A stretch of DNA of 64,000 nt from Bolinopsis microptera (taxonomy: Eukaryota > Ctenophora > Tentaculata > Lobata > Bolinopsidae), in assembly GCF_026151205.1 (NCBI RefSeq), contig NC_087081.1, forward strand, positions 6,195,246-6,259,245, written 5' to 3'. Position 1 is the first letter of the stretch, and every line of letters begins with the position of its first letter. Made by a program: the position numbers and the translations under genes. Of this stretch, positions 56,717 through 64,000 are shown piece by piece. Below the pieces are notes generated by a model that was given only the letters and a program-made list of their open reading frames with translations, searched no databases and had not been told where the DNA came from.

Positions 56717-57968
56717 CTTAGTTGTAGTGAACGTACGGAACGTTCACTAAAAATAGTTTGTGAACGCGTTCGCTAAAAGATTTTAACGTTCGGAACATAA
56801 GGAACGTTAATTGCTATTATGAAATTAAAATGCCGGACATAGCCCAATTATCCGGCAAAGATGCTGACAGATGAACGAGATTCTCTAAGACGGCAGGCCC
56901 AGGTGGACGTTTTCCAGAAACGGCTGATCACTGAGCAATTCCCATGTACCCTAACAACTGATGGTTGGAAGGATCTATCCTCTCACCCTCTCGTTAACTT
57001 CATCCTCGTGCAAAGGCAGGACATTATTTTTCATGACGCGGTTTAATGCTACAGGGGTTGAGAAAACTGCGAATGGTCAGTATGAGATTGTAAAAGCTTA
57101 AAGCCAAAATTTAAGAAATTGGCGCCGACAGGATTTGCCACGTTGTAACAGACAATCCAAATGTCAATAAATCTCTACGACGCTTAATCGAAGCTGATTA
57201 TGAACACATCATAGGATCATGCTGTGTAACCCACCAGTTCGATCTACTTGTTGAGGATGTCGGGAAGTTGAGCTGGACCAAGGAGACATTGTCGAATTGC
57301 AACAAAATAGTTACAAATGTGAAGAAACGTTTAGAACCCATTCTCATGTCAATTTGCTAAAACCAGGGGAAACTCGGTTTGCCACCCAGTTTATTATGTT
57401 AGAGAGACTGAAGGGTTCCAAGGATACTTTGATTAAGACTTATATTGATCCAACCCTTACTGAGTCTGTTAGCAATAAAAGTAATGCATACAAGAATTTG
57501 TTTGAGTGCGCTAAAGATTTAGTGTTTGACCCCCATTTCTGGATAGAAGTCGACTATTTATGCTCAATTCTCGAGCCGATAATAGTCTTGCTTAGATTTT
57601 CAGACAATAGTCTTAAGATTCCTGTTGGTTTCATCGGTGTAATTTATTACAAATATTATCTGTTCACCTTAAAGTTAGCAAATTTTGCTTTCCGCAATAG
57701 AAACCATAAAAGTGATATGGTTAGTCTTGCCAACAAAAGGTGGCTCGAGCTCCATTCCCCCCTACATGAGTACATTCAGTAGGGTTTTGTGTTCACCCGG
57801 CTTATCAGGGATATGATCAGCACACGAATCAGGATGTCTGGAAGTTAAAAACTATCGGAAAAATTATCAAAATATTGACTAACGTTCACTAACGTTCACA
57901 AACGTTCACTACAAAATGATTGGAACGTACGTTCAGTACGACTAAGTTCAGCGTTCACTACAACTAAG
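56717..57968 (+). mobile_element. hAT transposon with perfect 17-bp ends and 8-bp target duplication
   Basis: CTTAGTTGTAGTGAACG (56717-56733) and its exact complement (57952-57968) bound 1252 bp, flanked by ATCAGAAG at 56709-56716 and 57969-57976. Inside each end are further GTTCACTA / GAACGT motifs in clusters, probable transposase sites. Eight-base duplications and the transposase remnant inside identify a hAT element. It inserted in the LINE RT at 55441-58030. Confidence 0.9.
56861..57782 (+). pseudogene. hAT transposase, internally decayed
   Basis: The frame at 56861 encodes CTLTTDGWKDLSSHPLVNFI, the start of the hAT catalytic domain (DGW motif, first catalytic aspartate). It stops near 57045. 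After frame changes, 57297-57782 encodes LKPGETRFATQFIMLERLKG, DPHFWIEVDYLCSILEPIIV and LLRFSDNSLKIPVGFIGVIY, the helical insertion domain. The C-terminal hATC dimerisation domain with the catalytic glutamate is absent, and the N-terminal zinc finger is not recognisable. It is non-autonomous, but its ends are intact, so it could be moved by a related transposase. Confidence 0.8.
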
Positions 57969-58455
57969 ATCAGAAGTCGATTTGTTCTTAAGATCATGTA
58001 TGATTTCAGCGATCGGTATTGTATTTGCACCTATTTATACAGAATATATATTATAAAGGATCGGACACTAACATATGGACCACCCTGTATTAAGATTTAA
58101 GAGGGTAAACTTTAAAATGTACATACTTTTAGCCACCAGTGACTATACTAGAGCATCAGCATTTATATGCTTATAATTCGAACTAAAAATCGAAATTATT
58201 AAACATTGCCATAGTGAAAATTAATCTACTCGAAATTGTGCTCTACGAGCAGCTCACAGCGAGAAATATATTGATAATGATAATGAGTATTAGAAAGCTC
58301 ATTCTTCAAACCCTTGTGTATCATCAAACGTTCTCTATTTGTTAATCCTCTAACTTGAATTCCTTGTATTGCCTTGAATCCCTTGTATTCCCTTGTATTG
58401 CCTTCAATCTCGTGAGGTTTTATAAATGATTATTTAACTTATAGTCCCCTCCAGC

Positions 58456-59013
58456 ATGACAAACTTGTTCCAGCCTCTAGATATTACGGTAAATCGTGTT
58501 GCCAAGGACATTGTTCGACGTTGTTATAGTTCATATTACTCAGGGGAGGTAATGAAACAGTGCTATAGGAAAGCTCCACGTGATGTTAAGGTTAACCTGA
58601 AGTTGTCTGAGATAAAACCACTTCACGCCGAATGGCTTGTAAAAGTTAACACTGAAATGCAGGACCGGGGTAGTTTGATAAAAAAAGGTTTTCATAAAGC
58701 TAGAAATCACTGATGCTTTAAGTTTAAGCATGGACTATTTCATGCACGAAAACCCATTTGGTGAAGATGATATGTGACACTGATCATGTACACATATTTA
58801 TTATTTAAACATTTTTACTGCTTAACGACTGCTTTTCTAACTTACTGTGTAAAAAATAAATTGAAATATCATTTGCTGAAATAAAAAAACGTCAAAAAAA
58901 TGGGAAACAAATTCGGATTTTTGATAGTTTTGAATGCCTTCTAGCGTTCATATTAATGTCCGTTCATAATTGTGTCCGTTCATATAATTTCCGTCCAATT
59001 AAGGTCCGATAAG
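58456..59013 (+). mobile_element. right part of a pogo-type element: transposase end plus terminal repeat
   Basis: The frame at 58456-58713 has MTNLFQPLDITVNRVAKDIV and ends in a W...V...M...G.LIKKGFHKA pattern, the C-terminus of DDE_1 transposases of the pogo/Tigger/Jerky group. A one-base shift then gives ITDALSLSMDYFMHENPFGE. The right terminal repeat follows: GCCTTCTAGCGTTCATATTA to GGTCCGATAAGG and TA. The N-terminal DNA-binding and catalytic parts are not found. This copy ties the CCTTRTCGGAC end family of the window to a pogo-type transposase. Confidence 0.75.
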
Positions 59014-59499
59014 GTAGGCAAAATCGCGGCGAAAGATAATGTATTATATTGCAGAGCTAAGTTAGATGTCATATATTCGTTAAACTAGCCAGCATTAGGT
59101 TAGTTAGATTAGCTGGAGTGATAAGCAAAACAATAGTATATAACTTACATTTGTTGGATCATTCGAACTTTGCCTCCACAGTTCTGAGTTCACCACGGCA
59201 CCTCTTTTGGATGCCTCCTGCCGGGCAACACCAGCTCTCAGACACTGGCTAACTTACCGCGCACGGTTTAGTTTCTGTGTCTTTTCTGTGGCCGTGTAAT
59301 CCGTTTTATGCCACCCTCTCTGCCGTTCTCGCGCTTGCGCTCACCCACTCCTCAGTGGGCTGTTCATTTGACAGAGTTACTGGCTGGCACTCCCATCATC
59401 CTCTCACTCACCATCACTGCCCAATCAAATTTATGCAATCAAAATCACTATACACCCATAATCATATGATCAAAACACAAAGCTTGAACGAGCGTGCTT

Positions 59500-60520
59500 A
59501 AAGTTAATCACTTTACAGTCGATCTTCGAGATTGTTCTAAAATTGGAACTAACATATCAAATAAGAGGGTCGTTCAGGGCCAGCTAGAGAACGGGTTGCA
59601 AAAGTTACGTGACAGTCGAGTGCAAAGTGATTAATCATCATGATCATCCTTAGTTGAACAAATTATGATGCTGATATTATTTTGAACGTGTTTGTCGAGT
59701 GCAGAGTGATTGATTTGTTATACGAAATGGACCATAAATGTTATTATGACTATGAGATACATTATGATTACCACTTACCAGTACTACAGGTTTCACGACT
59801 ACCATTTTATTTAATCGAACAACTTATAGTTATGTAGACTTGTAACAACCATTCCTTCACTTGTAAACAACCATTGTAAACAACCATTCCTTCACATGGC
59901 TTTTGTTTTTCAAACTTTTAACTGCATATCAATCACCAAACAGGCGAGCATGCTAAATCACTCTTCGGTCGATCTTCGAGATTGTTCTAAAAGGGCCCAC
60001 GACTGACGACAGTTGAAACCTACTTCAATCGAAGTATTTTCGGACGATGATATTATCACGTGATGGTCATGCGCGCGAATTTTACATTGCTTTTATGTCA
60101 AGGTGTACTCTATACCATGACTGCAGCTGATAAATCGCGTGTGCGTCGCGCGTAGACAATTTCTCTTTCCAGTTCCACTATAATACATTTTGTTTTGTAC
60201 TGATATTTGTCGTTTAAGCTTTCGTTAACTTCATGCGATACAAACTTCTCATTTTGTTGTGGGTGCTTGGTGCAACCACCGACTTGGCTCCCGATATTAG
60301 TAATCCTTTATTATATTGTTGTATAAACCATGATGTTGATTTTATGTTGGACATGATAATAGAGAGATTGATTTATTATACGGAATGGACAGTAGATTTT
60401 ATTATTTTTAACATTATATTACCTACAACGGATTTTACGACGACCACTTTACTTAATATAACAACTTATGTAAATAACCATTCGTTTATGTGGCTATATA
60501 ATGTAGAATGAATAAGCATT
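59500..60520. repeat. diverged tandem duplication, about 450-700 bp
   Basis: GTCGATCTTCGAGATTGTTC occurs at about 59519 and 59973. Blocks after them also match: ACGAAATGGACCATA... with CTTACCAGTACTACAGG and CGACTACCATTTTATTTAAT at 59720-59820 against ACGGAATGGACAGTA, ACCTACAACGGATTTTACGA and CGACCACTTTACTTAATA at 60380-60455. A 92-codon frame at 60233-60511 spans the second copy; its leader is hydrophobic but it resembles no family I know. Confidence 0.5.
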
Positions 60521-60619
60521 ATTAATTATTTTTGCCAACATAAATTTAAACGATCGACAAAAGGTAATGCCTACGGTCGATGGAAATCTAGCGTCCGCTA
60601 ACCGGCGCAATTTTTGTTA

Positions 60620-60756
60620 ATGTGTCAATTATTGATAATTCTAGTCCTAAAACTTTAGAAGTTTGTGAACATAAATATATTCAACAACTCAAGACTTTAA
60701 AACCTTTGGGAATAAACACTATAAATCCTTTTGGTCTTCCCTTACTCCTAACATCT
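60620..60756 (+). pseudogene. C-terminal end of a Penelope-like element (GIY-YIG region)
   Basis: A plus-strand frame reads LEVCEHKYIQQLKTLKPLGI then NTINPFGLPLLLTS and stops. E..YI..L.TL.P.GIN..NPFGLP is the end of the GIY-YIG endonuclease domain of Penelope-like retroelements, where a WI..L.T..P.GLN motif is conserved. Nothing recognisable of the reverse transcriptase lies upstream, so this is a short 3' fragment. Confidence 0.5.
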
Positions 60757-61189
60757 TAATTTAAATTATATAACCGTTTTAAGAGTTTTCAGATTTTTAA
60801 GAAATTTTGGGTTTTACTAACTTTTTACAATTTTTAGGCTTATGTCACTGAAGATGACGCCTTGCAACATGTTTGACGATAGCCTGTAAATTGATAGTTT
60901 GATCTCAGTATTTACAACAAATCATCTAGCTTGATTGATTCAAAGGGAGAATTAAATTCCTCAATAGTACATAACTAAGCTATTACATCCAGGTAGATGC
61001 GGATCGATAAAACGGAGTACGACGGAGACTTGAAGTCATTTATTCTCGATCAGCGTGCCTCAAGGAATCTCTAATAGAAAGCCGAACCGCATGGAGATCA
61101 ATGGCACTATGCACAAGACAACGGCACCTTGTATTCATGTTTAGCTTGTACTAGCTATTCAAGGCAAGTTTCCATAAACGATATTTTAT
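60757..61189. other. no gene recognised
   Basis: Sequence between the Penelope-like end and the palindromic array; it may include the 3' UTR of the former. Nothing else is visible. Confidence 0.4.
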
Positions 61190-63270
61190 GATCGTCGCCG
61201 ATAATCGCTTATTGAGCGCTTTTTCGGCGCTTTTTTAAAAAAAAACCGTTTACAATCGCTTTTTTTACGATTATAAACGGTTCAAAAAAAATCGCTTATA
61301 ATCGACTATAATTGATGTCATAATTCAAAAAAGCGCTTTTTTGAATTTAAAAGCGCTTATAAGCGCTTTTAAGCGCTTACTAGCGTCGCTGAGCGATTTG
61401 AAAGCGGTTTTCCAGTAGGATTGGCGCCAAAAACGGGTGGATAAGCGGTTGGCCGGATAAGCGATTCGTAGGCGCTTTTTTGAACCATTTATAAGCGATT
61501 ATAAGCGCTTATAATTGGGGTGCAATTTAGCTGTTTATAAAGCGCAAATAAAGCGCTTATAAGCGCTTTTAAAATTGAGTCAGGAAAACGCTATATTACA
61601 TCTTATAACCGCTTATAATCGATTATAAGCGTTTTTTTAGAAATCGCTTATTACGGCTAATTCATCGCTATTTCACCGCTTTTACCGCTTTTCCTATCAT
61701 CCATGGCCAGGTGAGCAGGAATTAAAAAGCGCTTATAAGCGCTTTTTCGATGCTGCCCCTAGCCTGGTCGGAACGGGGTAGTACCCGGAATTTAAAAGCG
61801 CTTATAACTATAAGCGATTTCTCAATTCCCCTTAACTTGGTCGGAACTTGCATGTGCTTTTCTGAGCAACCTGGGGTGCACCGGCAGAGTCAGGATTTAA
61901 AAGCGCTTATAGGCGCTTATGATCGCTTTTCTACCACTTTTCCTATCACCCATGGCATGGGTTGGCAAGAATTATAAAGCGCTTATAAGCGTTTTTCAAT
62001 GCTGCCCCTTAGCTGGTCGGAACGGGGGAGTGCCCGGAATTTAAAAGTGCTTATAAGCGCTTTTTTAACGCCGCCCCTAACCTGGTCGGAACGGGGTGGT
62101 GCCCGGAATTTAAAAGCGCTTATAAGCGATTTCTCAATTCCCCTTAACCTGGGCGGAACTGGAGAGTGCCCACTTGCATGTGCTTTTCTGAGCAACCTGG
62201 GTTGCACCGGCAGAGTCAGGATTTAAAAGCGCTTATAGGCGCTTATGATCGCTTTTCTACCGCTTTTTCTATCACCCATGGCCTGGTTGGCAAGAATTAT
62301 AAAGCGCTTATAAGTGTTTTTTCAATGCTGCCCCTAACCTGTTCGGAACGGGGGTATGCCCGGAATTAAAAAGCGCTTATAAGCGCTTTTTCAATGCTGC
62401 CACTAACCTGGTCGGAACGGGGGAGTGCCCGGAATTAAAAAGCGCTCTTAAGCGCTTTTTAAATGCTGCCCCTAACCTGGTCGGAACTGGAAATCAGAGT
62501 GCCCGCTTATAAGTGCTTTTCTGAGCAACCTGGGGTGCACCGGTAGAGTCAGGATTTAAAAGCGCTTATGATCGCTTTTCTACCGCTTTTCGTATCACCC
62601 CTGGTTGGCAGGAATTAGAAAGCGCTTATAAGCGCTTTTTCGATGCTGCCACTAACCTGGTCGGAACGGGGGAGTGCCCGGAATTAAAAAGCGCTCATAA
62701 GCGCTTTTTAAATGCTGCCCCTAACCTGGTCGGAACTGGAAATCAGAGTGCCCGCTTATAAGTGCTTTTCTGAGCAACCTGGGGTACACGGCAGAGTCAG
62801 GATTTAAAAGCGTTTATGATCGCTTTTCTACCGCTTTTCCTATCACCCATGGCCTGGTTGGCAAGAATTATAAAGCGCTTATAAGCGCTTTTTCAATGCT
62901 GCCACTAACCTGGTCGGAACGGGGGAGTGCCCGGAATTAAAAAGCGCTCATTAGCGTTACATTTCAGCCATGCAAAATTACAATGACATATTTTGATTAC
63001 TAAATGATAAATGGTACTGCAATATAAGTTGCTTAATGTTTGGCCGGATGACAACTAACGAGAAAAATAAACTTGATTATATAATAATTAATTCGGCTGA
63101 ACCAACACATAGCAAGAGCCACATTAACGTTGGGGCCGTCAAAAACCTGGTCAGAACTGGAAATCAGTGTGCCCGCTTATAGTTATAAGTGCTTTTCTGT
63201 GCAACCTGGGGTCACCGGCAGAATCAGGATTTAAAAGCGCTTATAGGCGCTTATGATCGCTTTTCTACCG
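61190..63270. repeat. palindrome-rich satellite array (AAGCGCTTATAAGCGCTT)
   Basis: Some 2 kb built from two alternating parts: palindromes of the form AAAGCGCTTATAAGCGCTTT (more than 20, with variants such as GCGCTCATAAGCGC) and connecting blocks such as CCTAACCTGGTCGGAACGGG plus GAGTGCCCGGAATT, GAGCAACCTGGGGTGCACCG plus GCAGAGTCAGG, and CTTTTCCTATCACCCATGGC. The connecting blocks alternate to give higher-order units of several hundred bases. The left part (61190-61680) has the palindromes without connectors. A 190-bp non-repeat piece interrupts at 62955-63140. Confidence 0.85.
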
Positions 63271-63276
63271 CTTCTA

Positions 63277-63636
63277 CTAAATCGCTCGCCCAAATTTTAA
63301 GGAAATTCTTGTGAAAAGGCCCTTTGGGGCATGAAAGTGATCTAGATCGGTGTATTTTTGGACGCTGATTCCGAATCACCCCCCATGACGTAGGGTTAAA
63401 ATGCTTCCCTGGAGAGTTATGGGCAAAAAACCGTTTTGGTCACGTGACAGGCTAGTAAAATACTAATTCGATTGTTTAGGGCCCGGGTTAGGGTTAGGCT
63501 TGTGGTAAGTGTTATGGTTAACTTCGGGGTTATGGTTAGGGTTAGGGTTGGGATTAGGATTTATGTAAAACCGTTTTGTACGGCTGCAAAACCATAAAAA
63601 CCAAAGTCACGTGAAATTTTTGGGCGAGCGAATTAG
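63277..63636. mobile_element. 360-bp TA-flanked MITE
   Basis: Inverted ends CTAAATCGCTCGCCCAAA and TTTGGGCGAGCGAATTAG are flanked by TA (63275-63276 and 63637-63638), as in Tc1/mariner-type MITEs. The interior contains GTCACGTGAC near 63438, GTCACGTGAA near 63606, and a degraded TTAGGG run at 63486-63560. It carries no coding sequence and sits at the edge of the palindromic array. Confidence 0.7.
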
Positions 63637-63744
63637 TAAAAGCCGAGTTGGACTCCAATATATGGAACAAATATTTTACGAGTGTCACCCGTCAATTCTC
63701 GCAATCACATTCAACATTGCGCTTCGCTAGTTTGGTAAAAATTC

Positions 63745-63812
63745 ACCACTAGACTGGGCCTCACCAAGCTGTGAATTGAAAGATTGACATCGCATTGTGA
63801 GTCAATATTTTG
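63745..63812. repeat. dispersed repeat, copy 3
   Basis: CACCACTAGACTGGGCCTCA and AGATTGACATCGCATTGTGA match the copies at 12847 and 13605. The rest to 64000 holds nothing I recognise. Confidence 0.45.
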
Positions 63813-64000
63813 TCTCATGTTAGTTCATGCTGTAAAATGGGCATATCAGCTTGTTTACCGATTACCGCGCAATTGTTTAATTTACTTATGACTATGTCAC
63901 GACGCGACCTGAATGATACAAATAGACCCAATACCGTACCCATGGTTAACAGGTGATACTCTTAATTGACGGATGTTACTCGTCTAAAGTAGCGCGCGCC

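Larger units (their letters stand above)
55441..58030 (-). pseudogene. CR1/Jockey-like reverse transcriptase, 5'-truncated, split by a hAT element
   Basis: Minus strand: AEIIHDLKNKSTSD (57977-58010), then after the hAT element IQFNLHKALERKQ and VSALLLLDFSKAFDLVDSEI, HGVPQGSIICPILFIIYIND and FFADDANIIV (catalytic DD), a thumb with LGVIIDSKLSWSQHI, and after a frame change near 55790 MHKVYMGVAP and a C-terminal tail ending at 55441. The LDFSKAFD, GVPQGS and FADD motifs are those of CR1/Jockey-type RTs. The endonuclease part is missing. Removing the hAT element with one 8-bp duplication restores a continuous frame. Confidence 0.8.

Noticed and set aside
61750-62369. ORFs of 67-75 codons in the palindromic array on both strands
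   Set aside because: They follow the repeat units and differ only where units differ; no codon-level conservation is visible.

Overview
The window reads as a repeat-rich metazoan nuclear genome, probably an aquatic invertebrate. The evidence is GT-AG introns, complement-control (CCP/sushi) and LDL-receptor class A (LDLa) exons, a seven-exon alpha-tubulin-like gene, TTAGGG-type repeats and animal-type LINE, hAT, pogo, Mutator-like and Penelope-like remnants. I cannot name the species. Only three host loci are recognisable: (1) a minus-strand CCP/LDLa protein gene at about 64-12700, (2) a plus-strand divergent alpha-tubulin-like gene at 30582-40442 with no visible 3' exons, and (3) a minus-strand SLC17-like transporter remnant at 45760-49201 interrupted by about 68 copies of a 40-bp minisatellite.

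Left part (1-16000). The CCP/LDLa gene has seven almost identical 120-bp LDLa exons in about 587-620-bp cassettes, a CCP exon, and a half-CCP exon at the window edge. Its introns hold an RTE-like LINE deletion derivative (10-bp target duplication), a LINE ORF1 relic, and a 4993-bp nest. The nest is a 508+508-bp palindrome with a 9-bp target duplication, hit at its central TA by a terminal-inverted-repeat element carrying about 93 copies of a 32-bp repeat, and in one arm by a 5'-truncated LINE with a 12-bp target duplication. A second foldback lies at about 15036-15699.

Middle part (16000-45700). A long stretch has no recognisable gene but holds hairpins, homopolymer runs and 15-bp and 25-bp minisatellites. 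The tubulin-like gene follows. Its sixth intron holds a nest: a pogo-type element (TA duplication) whose right end was hit by a 3571-bp element with AGGCCCC ends (6-bp duplication), which itself contains a hAT-like MITE, a Mutator-like transposase relic and telomere-like repeats. Downstream are a LINE relic and another foldback inside a pogo-type end.

Right part (45700-64000). The transporter remnant is followed by a near-complete LINE split by an 1148-bp insertion of head-to-tail 347-bp units, each with a 73-nt tRNA-like sequence. Next come a CR1/Jockey-like LINE split by a hAT element with perfect 17-bp ends and 8-bp target duplications, a pogo-type transposase end, a Penelope-like C-terminal relic, a 2-kb array dense in GCGCTTATAAGCGC palindromes, and a 360-bp MITE.

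The transposons do not form a pathway with the host genes. Their nesting gives a relative insertion order at several points, and target duplications allow the empty sites to be inferred. The most unusual items are the multimeric tRNA-like insertion, the minisatellite inside a transporter exon, the exact-length palindromic nest, and the palindrome-rich array.
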